64,000 nucleotides of DNA from assembly GCA_001552515.1 (NCBI GenBank), contig BCRI01000001.1:1-64000 (forward strand), written 5' to 3'. The translations under genes and the position numbers were made by a program. The notes beneath the pieces were generated by a model. It did no database searches, was not told where the DNA came from, and worked only from the letters and a program-made list of their open reading frames with translations. The DNA is from Sphaerimonospora mesophila NBRC 14179 = JCM 3151 (GTDB taxonomy: Bacteria; Actinomycetota; Actinomycetes; Streptosporangiales; Streptosporangiaceae). Each line of letters begins with the position of its first letter. Positions within the stretch are counted from its first letter, which is position 1. Shown piece after piece: positions 49,905 through 60,472 of this stretch.

Positions 49905-50040
49905 CGGACCGTCCACCGGCGTTCACCGGCGTTCACTGGGTTCGAGGGAGCGGAGCGGAAGGGAGCGAGGACCGCAAGCGAAAGCCCGCACCAGCGGGCT
50001 TCGCGGCGGACCGCGGCTTCCTTCCGGCGCATCCCCAGGC

Positions 50041-50078
50041 CCTGCGGAAATTCCGAGTCTGCGAGGAATTTCCGCAGG
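50041..50078. terminator. Bidirectional terminator between binding-protein and NlpC/P60 genes
   Basis: CCTGCGGAAATTCC (50041-50054) and its exact complement (50065-50078) form a 14-bp stem with a 10-nt loop between two convergent genes. Confidence 0.75.
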
Positions 50079-50147
50079 TGGAGGGACCGGACCATGGGTG
50101 GGTTACCGGACCCCGGCCAAGGTTCGTGGGGACCCCACCGGGGAGCG

Positions 50148-51440
50148 TCAGCGGACGCGGGCGGAGACCGCGGGGCTGACCCGCACCACGCCGGCGAGGT
50201 TCTTGGTGTAGATGGGGGCGATCTTGACCACGTCCCCGGTGCGCGGGGCGTGCAGCATCTTCCCGTCGCCCCAGTAGATCGCCACGTGGGAGATGTAGCG
50301 GGGGTTGGTCGGATCGTTGCGCCAGAACAGCAGGTCTCCTGGCCGGGCCTGGGAGAGCGGGATCTGCGGCCCCGACGCCCACTGCTGCGCGGCCACCCGG
50401 GGCATCCGCACCCCCGCCTGCCGGTAGGCCCACTGCACCAGTCCGGAGCAGTCGAAGCTGTTCGGGCCCTCGGCCCCCCAGACGTAGGGGCGGCCGAGCT
50501 TGCCGACGGCGGCACGCAGCGCGACCTGGAGCTGCTGGGGCGACATGAAGGCGGTCGCCGGCCAGGCGGTCGTGCCGCGTGGGGCGACCACCACCGGGTT
50601 GATCGTCGCGACCTGGCTGCCCTTGGGCAGGATCTTCAGCAGCCGCCTGCGTAACTTCGCCGAGTCGACGTCGGGCGCGCTCACGACCATCGCGTTGCCC
50701 TCCGGGATGCCGAGCGACCGGGCGGTCCGCCGGGACACCACCGCGGCGATCGACCCCATCCCGACCGTGGCGTAGGCCCCGACCCGCAACCGCAGTCCGC
50801 CCCCGTCGACCGTCGAACCGAGCTCGACGCCGCCGTCGTGGCCCAGTTCGAACGACACCGCCACGTCCCCGGCCGCGATGTTCTGCCACAGCCCGTCCGA
50901 GCCCGCCGTCTTCGACGGGGTGTACGCGCGGAACGTCGACGGATCGACGCCCATCGTCTGCACCCGCTTGCCGTCGATGCGCACCTCGGCGGCGTCGGTC
51001 ACCTCGGCCGCCTTCACGCCTTTCTGGCGTCGGACCTTCGCCACGACCTCGGCCGCGAACGGATGGGCGGACACCACGAAGAGATGCGGGGAGATCAGCC
51101 GCGTGAGCGGCGCCACCGGGTCGGCGACGCCGCCCTGCCGTTCGGCGTCGTTCCCGGGCCGTCCTTGCGTCCCTGAGTCACCGGTGCCCTCCCGGCCTCC
51201 GCCGGCCCGTTCCGCCGCCGCGACGTACCGGCTGTGCGGTCGCCGTACCACCGGCCCGTCGGCCTGCTCCGTGTCGTCCAATCGGAGGAGGATCACGAGA
51301 TCGGCCACCAGGATCGACACCAGGAGCACGGCGATGAGGGAGACCGTTCTGCGCAAGCCCACGGCCCGGCGCACGGGGTCGACCGGGGTCCGCCGGGGGA
51401 GGACACGGGCCCGCGCTCGGCCATGGTCGAGCACGAGCAC
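50148..51440 (-). CDS. NlpC/P60 peptidoglycan hydrolase with N-terminal anchor and MacB/FtsX-like domain
   Basis: 430 aa. One N-terminal transmembrane helix (LIAVLLVSILVADLVILL) is followed by a linker and a domain of about 170 residues resembling the periplasmic core of FtsX/MacB permeases (HPFAAEVVAKVRRQKGVKAAEVT, SFELGHDGGVELGSTV). The C-terminal NlpC/P60 domain has catalytic Cys in NSFDCSGLVQWAYRQAG and His in YISHVAIYWGDGKMLHAP. It should cut peptide stems of peptidoglycan. The fused FtsX-like domain may regulate or localise it. GTG 51440 follows GGAGAGG. Confidence 0.9.
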   Translation of the reverse strand: MLVLDHGRARARVLPRRTPVDPVRRAVGLRRTVSLIAVLLVSILVADLVILLRLDDTEQADGPVVRRPHSRYVAAAERAGGGREGTGDSGTQGRPGNDAERQGGVADPVAPLTRLISPHLFVVSAHPFAAEVVAKVRRQKGVKAAEVTDAAEVRIDGKRVQTMGVDPSTFRAYTPSKTAGSDGLWQNIAAGDVAVSFELGHDGGVELGSTVDGGGLRLRVGAYATVGMGSIAAVVSRRTARSLGIPEGNAMVVSAPDVDSAKLRRRLLKILPKGSQVATINPVVVAPRGTTAWPATAFMSPQQLQVALRAAVGKLGRPYVWGAEGPNSFDCSGLVQWAYRQAGVRMPRVAAQQWASGPQIPLSQARPGDLLFWRNDPTNPRYISHVAIYWGDGKMLHAPRTGDVVKIAPIYTKNLAGVVRVSPAVSARVR

Positions 51441-51509
51441 CCCCCTCTCCGCGGCATCGGGCGGATCCCGCCCGGGACATCTTGGTCCGTTCCAGGATGA
51501 GATTGCCGC

Positions 51510-51550
51510 AAGAGCCGGGAATCTCGCAATCCACGAGACTCCCGGCTCTT
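51510..51550 (-). terminator. Hairpin downstream of greA
   Basis: A 17-bp stem (51510-51526 with 51534-51550; one G-U pair when read as minus-strand RNA) and a 7-nt loop, 46 bp past the greA stop. The wobble pairing favours function on the minus strand, as a greA terminator before the NlpC/P60 gene. Confidence 0.65.
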
Positions 51551-51595
51551 CGCCGGAAAGGGGAGTTTTCCGTTACTTCGCGCGCTTCGGGTGGC

Positions 51596-52096
51596 TCAGT
51601 TGCCGACGTACGGCACGGCCTCGAGGATCTCGACGGTGTTCTGTCTGCCGTTGGGCAGCGTGTAGGTCGCCTTCTCGCCGATCTTCTTGCCGTTGATGGC
51701 GGATCCAAGGGGGGAGTTCGGCGAGTAGACGTCGATGGGGGAACCGCTCTCCTCGCGGGAGGCCAGCAGGAAGGTGACCTCCTCCTCGTCGCCGTCGAAG
51801 CGGACGGTGACGGTCATGCCGGGCCCGACGACGCCTTCGGTGCGGGGGGCCTCCCCGACCTTGGCGGTGTCCAGGATCTGACGCAGATGGAAGATCCTGG
51901 CCTCCATCTTGCCCTGCTCGTCCTTGGCGGCGTGGTAACCGCCGTTCTCCCTGAGGTCACCCTCTTCCCGGGCGGCTTCGATCTTCTTGGCGATCTCAAT
52001 GCGACCCGGGCCAGAAAGCTCTTCGTACTCCTTCTTGAGACGGTCGTACGCCTCTTGCGTCAGCCAGGTGACGTTTTCGTTCTGGGAGACGGCCAC
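51596..52096 (-). CDS. greA: Transcription elongation factor GreA
   Basis: 166 aa. The N-terminal coiled-coil finger is WLTQEAYDRLKKEYEELSG with the tip acidic pair in AAREEGDLRENGGYHAAKDEQ. The C-terminal FKBP-like domain includes SPLGSAINGKKIGEKATYTLP. GreA stimulates transcript cleavage by stalled RNA polymerase. The GTG at 52096 follows GGAGAG. It heads the conserved greA-DUF4307-mca cluster. Confidence 0.96.
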   Translation of the reverse strand: MAVSQNENVTWLTQEAYDRLKKEYEELSGPGRIEIAKKIEAAREEGDLRENGGYHAAKDEQGKMEARIFHLRQILDTAKVGEAPRTEGVVGPGMTVTVRFDGDEEEVTFLLASREESGSPIDVYSPNSPLGSAINGKKIGEKATYTLPNGRQNTVEILEAVPYVGN

Positions 52097-52194
52097 GGGC
52101 TCTCCTTGTTTCCGTAAGTGACTCGAAAGATGGGTCGTGTCCCCTCTGATATGCGGAGACCCTACCCGTCTTCGAACGCTTCCCAAAGATTCCA

Positions 52195-52650
52195 CTATAC
52201 GAGATCGCAGTAGTCGACATAGACCGCCGTGGCCTGCGAACTCGTCTTCAGCCGTTCCTTCAGGGTCAGTTCTGCCTTACCCGCGGGAACATCGATCACG
52301 CGGCTGCCGACCTCCGCGTGCCCGGTGTCCAGCGCCCGCAGACGGCAGGTCGCCGCGCGGTCGGCGGGCTTGTGCACGGTGAAGGTGATCTCGGCGGAAT
52401 CGGCCGCGCTCGCGTCGAAGGTGATCACCTGAGGCGTCACCAGGGGGTTGCCGGTGGCGGTCAGCATGACGTACCCCCAGCCGCCGGCGAGGACGGCGAC
52501 GACCAGGCCGATGACGACATATACCAGGAAACCTCCGCGGCGCCGCGGGCGCGGCGGGAACTCTTCAGGCGTGCCGAGGATGGGCCGGTCCCCGGCCGCT
52601 TCCGCACGGGCTCCCGTGGCCGCCCCGGCAGCGGCCTTGTCGCTGGGCAT
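52195..52650 (-). CDS. DUF4307 membrane protein
   Basis: 151 aa with one transmembrane helix (FLVYVVIGLVVAVLAGGWGYVML) and an exported beta domain (CRLRALDTGHAEVGSRVIDVP). DUF4307 proteins sit between greA and mca in actinobacteria (Rv1081c position, from memory). ATG 52650 has GGGAGA upstream. A perfect 12-bp palindrome, AGACGATCGTCT, lies at 52686-52697 in the divergent gap to mca. Function unknown. Confidence 0.88.
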   Translation of the reverse strand: MPSDKAAAGAATGARAEAAGDRPILGTPEEFPPRPRRRGGFLVYVVIGLVVAVLAGGWGYVMLTATGNPLVTPQVITFDASAADSAEITFTVHKPADRAATCRLRALDTGHAEVGSRVIDVPAGKAELTLKERLKTSSQATAVYVDYCDLV

Positions 52651-52792
52651 CGCGGAATCTCCCTGATGTTCGTCGGTGTTGTGCGAGACGATCGTCTGTG
52701 AGCCGTGGCTCCGGAGCGCGAAGCGGATCCGGAACATGTGGCTCATTAGAAGCTAACCTCTTCTGCGGACCCAGCACACCATGAGGAGAGTC

Positions 52793-53674
52793 GTGAGTGC
52801 ATCGTTGAGGCTGATGGCCGTGCACGCGCATCCCGACGACGAGTCGAGCAAGGGCGCGGCGACGATGGCCAGGTACGTCGCGGAGGGCGTGGAGGTCCTC
52901 GTCGTGACCTGTACCGGAGGTGAACGCGGCTCCATCCTGAACCCGAAGATGGATCGGCCCGACATCCTGGAGAACATCGGCGAGGTCCGCCGGCAGGAGA
53001 TGGCGAAGGCGCGTGAGATCCTCGGCGTCGAGCAGCGTTTCCTCGGTTTCGTCGACTCGGGACTTCCCGAGGACGAGAACGAGCCGCTCCCCGATGGCTG
53101 CTTCGCCGTCCAACCACTGGAGACCGCCTCGGCCCCCCTCGTCGCCGCCGTACGGGAGTTCCGCCCCCACGTGATCTTGACATACGACGACAACGGCGGC
53201 TACCCGCACCCCGACCACATCATGACGAACCGGGTGTCCATCGAGGCCTTCGAGGCGGCCGGGGATCCGGACCGCTACCCCGGCACCGGCGATCCGTGGC
53301 AGCCGCTGAAGCTCTACTACCACATGGGCTTCACCCGGGAGCGCTTCGAGGCGCTGCACGAGGCGATGACCGCGCGCGGGATCGGCTCGCCGTACGGCGA
53401 CTGGATCGCCCGCTGGGAGGACCGCCCGCAGAAGTGGGACGTCACCACGAGGGTGCCGTGCGCCGCCTACTTCGAGACCAGGGACCGCGCGCTGCTCGCG
53501 CACGCCACCCAGGTCGATCCGGACGGGTTCTGGTTCGTCTGCCCCCGCGAGGTCCAGGAGGAGGTCTGGCCGACCGAGGACTACCACCTCGCGAGGTCCC
53601 TGGTCGACACCACGCCGCCGGAGGACGACCTCTTCACGGGGATCCACGCGGAGGTCTCCCCTACCTGCTCATAA
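52793..53674 (+). CDS. mca: Mycothiol S-conjugate amidase
   Basis: About 293 aa zinc enzyme that cleaves mycothiol-toxin conjugates to release mercapturic acids for export. The metal motif AHPDDESSKGAAT at the N-terminus and the second site GGYPHPDHIMTNRV define the MshB/Mca family; length and the DPDGFWFVCPREVQEEVWPTEDYHLA tail favour Mca over MshB. GTG 52793 follows GAGGAG. It indicates that this organism makes mycothiol. A small membrane protein gene starts 9 bp after its stop. Confidence 0.95.
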   Translation: MSASLRLMAVHAHPDDESSKGAATMARYVAEGVEVLVVTCTGGERGSILNPKMDRPDILENIGEVRRQEMAKAREILGVEQRFLGFVDSGLPEDENEPLPDGCFAVQPLETASAPLVAAVREFRPHVILTYDDNGGYPHPDHIMTNRVSIEAFEAAGDPDRYPGTGDPWQPLKLYYHMGFTRERFEALHEAMTARGIGSPYGDWIARWEDRPQKWDVTTRVPCAAYFETRDRALLAHATQVDPDGFWFVCPREVQEEVWPTEDYHLARSLVDTTPPEDDLFTGIHAEVSPTCS

Positions 53675-53683
53675 GCTGGAGGG

Positions 53684-53851
53684 GTGGAGCAAACGAATTA
53701 CGGCCCGGGGATCCTCGCGTTCCTCGTCATCGCCGCAATCGGTCTGGCCCTGTTCTTCCTGATCAAGTCGATGAACCGGCAGATCGCCAAGATCCAGACA
53801 CCGGACGACAGGCACGAGAACGGCACGCGGACGAACGGCGGCGACAAATGA
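53684..53851 (+). CDS. Small single-pass membrane protein (55 aa)
   Basis: A short gene starting GTG with GGAGG just before it. The product is a few polar residues, one helix (ILAFLVIAAIGLALFFLIKSM) and a polar tail rich in Asp, Asn and Gly. Its stop overlaps the next ATG by four bases (ATGA). A small membrane protein gene occupies the same place between mca and the YyaL-type gene in M. tuberculosis (Rv1083, from memory), which supports it being real. Function unknown. Confidence 0.82.
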   Translation: MEQTNYGPGILAFLVIAAIGLALFFLIKSMNRQIAKIQTPDDRHENGTRTNGGDK

Positions 53852-54138
53852 TCGAGGTCGCCCACAACCCTGAGGCGTCGCGATACGAGATCAGGGTGGA
53901 CGGGGTCCTCGCGGGCTTCGCCGACTACCGGCTGAGGCCCGGTGGGAGGATCGTCATCACCCACACGGAGATCGGTGAGGAGTTCGGGGGCAGGGGACTG
54001 GGCAGCACTCTCGTCCGCGAAGCCCTCGACTCCGCGCGGGCCGCCGAGCTCACGGTCACCCCGCTGTGCCCCTTCGTGGCCGAATACATCCGGCGCCACC
54101 CGGAATATCAGGACCTGGTGGACAGGCCCGAGTCGTGA
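53848..54138 (+). CDS. Small GNAT-family N-acetyltransferase
   Basis: 96 aa of the compact YjdJ-like GNAT type. It has strands SRYEIRVDGVLAGFADYRL, the acetyl-CoA loop EEFGGRGLGSTLVREALDSA and the family ending TPLCPFVAEYIRRHPEYQDLV with the conserved Cys. The start overlaps the small membrane protein stop, so the genes are co-translated. Substrate unknown. Confidence 0.9.
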   Translation: MIEVAHNPEASRYEIRVDGVLAGFADYRLRPGGRIVITHTEIGEEFGGRGLGSTLVREALDSARAAELTVTPLCPFVAEYIRRHPEYQDLVDRPES

Positions 54139-54159
54139 CCGGCCCGAGCCCACGCCGCC

Positions 54160-55338
54160 TTACCGCACCGACCAGGCACGTTCGAGGGCCTTGGGCAGCC
54201 CCCACCAGCCGAGCGGGGTGAACACCTCGGCCTTGTCGACGATGCCGAGATGCGCCCACAGAGGCGTGACGGCCGTGAACAGCATCTCGGTCGCCTCCAG
54301 GTCCTCCGGCTCGTCCGGCTCGACGTCGACGTCCTCGGAGTCGGCGATGAACCGGGCGATCCGCTCGGGCGAGGCGAGCACGCCGGGGCCGTACCGGGCC
54401 AGCGTGATCACCGTGGCGAGCCAGTCGGCGTGGTTGATCGCGCACAGCGAGGCGAGGATCGAGTCCTCGTGGCTGAGCTCGCGGTCCAGGTCGAAGAACC
54501 GGGCGGCGTCCTCCTCGTCCGGGAGATCGGAGATCGGGGCGGCGATCCCGGCGGCGACGGTGAGCCACAGGTCCTCGTCGCACTCGGGCAGCGCGTCCGC
54601 GTCCGGAATCCCGCCTTCCGGCAGATCCTCGTCCAGCCCGGCCACGGCACGCAGGATGTTGCCCGGATAGCCGGGGCGGGTCAGCGTGACACGCAGCCGC
54701 GCCGCGGCCGACCGGAGATCGGCCGCGGGGAAGGGCGGCTCCGGCAGGTCCGCCAGCACCCGGCGCAGCTCGCTCAGCGCGAAGGCCTCCTCCTCGTCCC
54801 AGGCCGCGAAGAGCTCCTGATCCTGCTCGTCGTTGACCACCACGTTCGGCACGCGACCGTCGGGAAGCGGCGTGCCGAGCCAGCGTTCCTGAAGTTCCTC
54901 GTAGGCGTCCCTCGCTCGCTGGTCGCCCGCGGCCAGCGCGTCCGCGTCGATCTCGCCGGAGGCCAGCCGTTCCTCCAGGAACGCCACCAGCCGCTCGTAC
55001 ATCTCGGTCGCCACCGGACCACGCTCGTCCTCTTCCGGCCAGAGGAAGTAGCTGCGGGTCAGCATGATCGGCTCGGTCCCGCTCGACTCCAGCCAGTGCC
55101 GTACCTCGCCCACCGTGGCGACGCCGGACTCGATCTTCGTGAGCATCGCCTTGGCCGACTCCCAGAACACGGTCGACAGCGGGTTGCCCGCCGCGGCGAG
55201 CTCCCTGCGCAGGTCGGGAAGGGAGACCAGGGCCTGCCCAGAGGGCACGGCCAGCAGCGCCCGCGCCACGTCCCGCCGGGTCAGCGCGGACGGCGCGCGT
55301 CCCGAATGCCTTACGGCGAAGTCCAGATCCAGCCCCAC
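54160..55338 (-). CDS. Large acidic hypothetical protein
   Basis: 392 aa, soluble, strongly acidic (runs such as WPEEDERG, NDEQDQELFAAWDEEEAF, DSEDVDVEPDEPEDLE). Mostly helical, with Trp-rich short motifs (FWESAKAML, FTPLGWWGLPKALERAW). The last segment resembles endings of plasmid pRiA4b ORF-3-like or DUF-type proteins, but no family is certain. GTG start without a clear ribosome site. Convergent with the GNAT gene and divergent from the YyaL-type gene. Confidence 0.75.
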   Translation of the reverse strand: MGLDLDFAVRHSGRAPSALTRRDVARALLAVPSGQALVSLPDLRRELAAAGNPLSTVFWESAKAMLTKIESGVATVGEVRHWLESSGTEPIMLTRSYFLWPEEDERGPVATEMYERLVAFLEERLASGEIDADALAAGDQRARDAYEELQERWLGTPLPDGRVPNVVVNDEQDQELFAAWDEEEAFALSELRRVLADLPEPPFPAADLRSAAARLRVTLTRPGYPGNILRAVAGLDEDLPEGGIPDADALPECDEDLWLTVAAGIAAPISDLPDEEDAARFFDLDRELSHEDSILASLCAINHADWLATVITLARYGPGVLASPERIARFIADSEDVDVEPDEPEDLEATEMLFTAVTPLWAHLGIVDKAEVFTPLGWWGLPKALERAWSVR

Positions 55339-55500
55339 GCCCAGTGAGCCTACGCCCGCCGTCGGCGGAACACATCCCCCCGGGTCCCCCTGACGTCTCT
55401 CGCCCTCGTAAGGGAACGATCATCCCCGCTTTGCCCTCGGCCGTACGGCTCACGCAGACTGGAGAGGCCAGCACCGCGCATGCCGGAGAGGATGATCCGA

Positions 55501-57498
<1,998 letters not shown>

Positions 57499-57566
57499 GC
57501 AGATCGCGGCGGGCGGTCGCACAAGCGTGCGTCACGTACCGTGCTCGTAGGGTAACGTTCAGTGCC

Positions 57567-58027
57567 ATGCCGTCCCCCCTGCATGACACGCTCAACCTGA
57601 TGTTCCGCAACCGGCCGCAGCTCGCCGTGGAAATGCTGCGCGACCATCTCGGTGTCGACGTGCCCGGCGGGCTTCCGGTCACGCATATCGCCTGGCATCA
57701 CATGCTGCCCGACGCGTGATGGAGAAGATCATGGAATCAGCTTCGGCCACCTGGCCGGTCTACAGCCCCTTCGCCCGCAAGCACTTCGGCGCGGGCAAGA
57801 CAGAAGGCCTCGCGGAAGGCCTCGCGGAAGGCCTCGCAAAGGGTGAGGCCAGGGCGGTGCTGACCATCCTGGAGGTGCGGGGCATTCCCGTCTCCGACGC
57901 CGAGCGCGCCCGCATCACCGCCTGCTCGGACCTCAAGCAGCTCGACGAGTGGGCCCGGCGCGCCGTCACCGTCACCTCCACCGGCGACCTGTTCACCGAC
58001 GAACAGGAGGAACGCCCGGCCGGATAG
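57567..58027 (+). pseudogene. Decayed Rpn/PD-(D/E)XK transposase-like gene
   Basis: The first reading frame (57567-57719, 50 codons) gives MPSPLHDTLNLMFRNRPQLA and LRDHLGVDVPGG, the N-terminus of a recombination-promoting-nuclease-like family common in Streptosporangiales. Its end (AWHHMLPDA) is followed, after a +1 shift at about 57716, by VMEKIMESASATWPVYSPFARKHFG with repeated GLAEGLAEGLAKGEAR and a helical tail, the family C-terminus. The central nuclease domain is missing. So the gene has both an internal deletion and a frameshift. The right piece (57716-58027, 103 codons) may still be translated. Confidence 0.7.
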
Positions 58028-58130
58028 CCGGGCCCGCGGCCAAAGCCCTCCTCCGTAGATCCATGGCGCTGCGCCAGGCAGATCATCGAGCGATGTCCAG
58101 GAGCCGTTGCCGATGGGTGAAGGTGGCGAC

Positions 58131-59267
58131 TCAGGGGGCGACCGAGGTGTCGGCGTCCAGGGAGATGGAGTGCTTGGCCCGTTCGACCGACTCCTCTCTG
58201 GCGGGACCACCCGGGTTCTCGGTGGCCAGCGCCTGGTTGAGCACGACGAACGGGCGCATCCGCTGTTCGTAGGCGGCGAAGGCGGAAGCATGGTCCGCGC
58301 CGGGCCGGCCGAGCTCAGCGGCGAGCACGTAGGCGCCGACCAAGGCCAGGCTGGTGCCCTGGCCGGACAGGGGTGAAGCGCAGTAGCCGGCGTCGCCGAC
58401 CAGCGCGACCCGCCCGGCGGTCCAGTGATCCATCTGAATCTGGGCCATCGCGTCGAAATAGAAGTCCGCCGCGTCGGTCATGGCGGTCAGCAGCTTCGGC
58501 GTCTCCCAACCTGTGCCCGCCAACCGCTCGGTGATCATTCGCTTCTGCTGCCGCACGTCCCGATGGTCGTACTCCACCGGATCGGCGGACATGAACCCGA
58601 GCGTGACCCGCAGCTCGGTGTTGTCGCGTACCGGGTAGATGGCGCCGCCGACGCCGGAGGGCTCGTCCCTGAACCACATCTGCCAGTTGTCGAGCCCCAG
58701 GAAGTTGGCCATCGGGAAGATCGCAAGGTATTGACCGAGATACCTGCTGAACCGGTGCTCCGGGCCGAAGGCCAGCCGCCGCACGCTCGAGTGCATGCCG
58801 TCCGCGCCCACGACGAAATCGAAGGTACGGCTGCCGCCGCGCTCGAACTCGACCCGGACCCCGTGCTCGTCCTGTTCAAGGGTGCTGATCGAGTCGTTGA
58901 AGACGTACTCCACCCGGTCCCCGGTCGCCTCGTGCAGCATCGCGACCAGGTCCTCACGCAGCAGTTCGACGTCCTCGCCGTCCAGTCTGCCGCTGCTGAA
59001 GGTGTGTTCCTCGGACCGGAACAGCTCGTTGCCGTGACCGTCCAGCATGGACATGCCACGCATCCGGGTGCGTGCGGCCCGCATCCGCTCGCCGAGGCCC
59101 ATGCGGTCCATCACGTCGAGCGCGACACCACGGATGTCGACCGCCTGACCGCCGGTCCGCGGGCCGGATGCCCGCTCCACCACCGTCACCGAGAAGCCCT
59201 CGCGTCGAAGCCAGTAGGCCAGCGCCTCGCCGGCGACGCCTGCCCCGGAGATCAGGACCTTCCGCAT
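58131..59267 (-). CDS. FAD-dependent monooxygenase (aromatic hydroxylase/TetX-like)
   Basis: About 378 aa flavoprotein. It has the N-terminal FAD Rossmann motif VLISGAGVAGEALAYWLRREG, the DG motif FDFVVGADGMHSSVR and the GD motif RVALVGDAGYCASPLSGQGTSLAL. Group A flavin monooxygenases hydroxylate aromatics or inactivate drugs such as tetracyclines and rifamycins. ATG 59267 follows GGAGGAG. Divergent from a GntR-TetR hybrid regulator, across a gap with a large dyad; that layout suggests inducible detoxification. Substrate unknown. Confidence 0.92.
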   Translation of the reverse strand: MRKVLISGAGVAGEALAYWLRREGFSVTVVERASGPRTGGQAVDIRGVALDVMDRMGLGERMRAARTRMRGMSMLDGHGNELFRSEEHTFSSGRLDGEDVELLREDLVAMLHEATGDRVEYVFNDSISTLEQDEHGVRVEFERGGSRTFDFVVGADGMHSSVRRLAFGPEHRFSRYLGQYLAIFPMANFLGLDNWQMWFRDEPSGVGGAIYPVRDNTELRVTLGFMSADPVEYDHRDVRQQKRMITERLAGTGWETPKLLTAMTDAADFYFDAMAQIQMDHWTAGRVALVGDAGYCASPLSGQGTSLALVGAYVLAAELGRPGADHASAFAAYEQRMRPFVVLNQALATENPGGPAREESVERAKHSISLDADTSVAP

Positions 59268-59349
59268 GGCGCTCCTCCAGTTTTCGTACGCTGTACGCGT
59301 GCAATGACCACGCACTAACCATGCCACTACATTGTCGAACAGGCGATCT

Positions 59350-59385
59350 CTGTGCTAGTACAGGGGATTATCTGTACTAGCACAG
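59350..59385. promoter_or_regulatory. Double operator dyad between monooxygenase and hybrid regulator
   Basis: CTGTGCTAGTACAG (59350-59363) is repeated exactly in inverted form (59372-59385) with an 8-bp spacer. Each arm is itself nearly palindromic (CTGT-N6-ACAG), so this is either one long dyad or two operators centred 22 bp apart. It ends 12 bp before the regulator's ATG, in the core promoter, fitting autorepression by the adjacent GntR-TetR protein. Confidence 0.65.
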
Positions 59386-59397
59386 GACGGAGTGGGA

Positions 59398-60441
59398 ATG
59401 ACGGCGGAGCCGCCCTACCTGAGCATCGCCGCTGAACTGCGGCGCCGGATCACACGGGGAGAGCTGATGCCGGGCGCCAAGGTGCCCTCCATCCGCGGAA
59501 TCGCCGCCGAATGGGGGGTCGCGACGGCCACGGCCGCCAAGGCACTCGCCACGTTGCGTCAGGAGGGGCTGGTCCGGACGGAACCCCGCTCCGGCAGCGT
59601 GGTCGTCCGATCGGGCCAGGCACGATCGGCCGAGGCTCGACCGACGGTGCACGCGCCCGCCCACCAGACCGTCCGCCCGGCCGTCCGTGGGACGGCCCAC
59701 CGATCCGGCCGACGCGACCGGCAGCAGGATCTCAGCCGTGAGCGGGTCGTGCGGGCCGCCATCGCGATCGCCGACGCCGAAGGGCTGGCCTCTCTGTCCA
59801 TGCGCAGCGTCGCGGCCCGGCTCGGGGTCGCGACGATGGCGCCGTATCGGTATGTGGCCGGTAAGGACGAACTGATCGTGCTGATGGCCGACACCGCGTT
59901 CGGCGAACTCGGCTACCCGGCCCGGCCGCCGGCGGGTTGGCGCGCACGCCTGGAGCTCGGCGCGCGCACGCTGTGGTCGCTCTACCGGCGGCACCCGTGG
60001 CTGGCCCAGCTCAGCCCGATCACCAGGCCGCTGCCGCTGCCCAACCTGGCGACGCACGCGGAGTGGGCGCTCGTCGCACTCGACGACCTCGGTCTGGATG
60101 CGACGGCCATGTGCGACCTGCACGTGCTGTTCTTCAGCTATGTGCAGGGCATCGCCGTCCACCTCGAACGCGAACAGCACGCACTCGGCTCATCGGGAAT
60201 GTCGGAGGAGCAGTGGGCGGACAGGCAGACGCCCGCGATGGAGGCGATCACCGGCTCCGGCCGCCACCCGACGTTCGCGAGGATGCTCGCCACCCTGTCC
60301 ACGGAGGGCTACGACCTGATCCTTGACGACCTGTTCGAGCTGGGGCTGCGCGCGCTGCTCGACGGCCTGGCCGTACGGCTCGGCCTGCACGACGACGGCG
60401 ACGGCCGGACAGACCCGACGCGAGGACCACGACACCGCTGA
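59398..60441 (+). CDS. GntR-TetR hybrid transcriptional regulator
   Basis: About 347 aa with two DNA-binding domains. The N-terminal GntR winged helix (YLSIAAELRRRITRGELMPGAKVPS, then WGVATATAAKALATLRQEGLV) is joined by an Arg/His/Ala-rich linker to a complete TetR protein. That part has helix-turn-helix RAAIAIADAEGLASLSMRSVAARLGVATMAPYRYV and a TetR C-terminal domain of the tetracycline-repressor class (LDDLGLDATAMCDLHVLFFSYVQG). The combination is known in actinomycetes but little studied. ATG 59398 or GTG 59392. Probable regulator of the divergent monooxygenase. Confidence 0.9.
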   Translation: MTAEPPYLSIAAELRRRITRGELMPGAKVPSIRGIAAEWGVATATAAKALATLRQEGLVRTEPRSGSVVVRSGQARSAEARPTVHAPAHQTVRPAVRGTAHRSGRRDRQQDLSRERVVRAAIAIADAEGLASLSMRSVAARLGVATMAPYRYVAGKDELIVLMADTAFGELGYPARPPAGWRARLELGARTLWSLYRRHPWLAQLSPITRPLPLPNLATHAEWALVALDDLGLDATAMCDLHVLFFSYVQGIAVHLEREQHALGSSGMSEEQWADRQTPAMEAITGSGRHPTFARMLATLSTEGYDLILDDLFELGLRALLDGLAVRLGLHDDGDGRTDPTRGPRHR

Positions 60442-60472
60442 TCGCATGCGTGGGCCCGAGAGCCGGGTGTCG

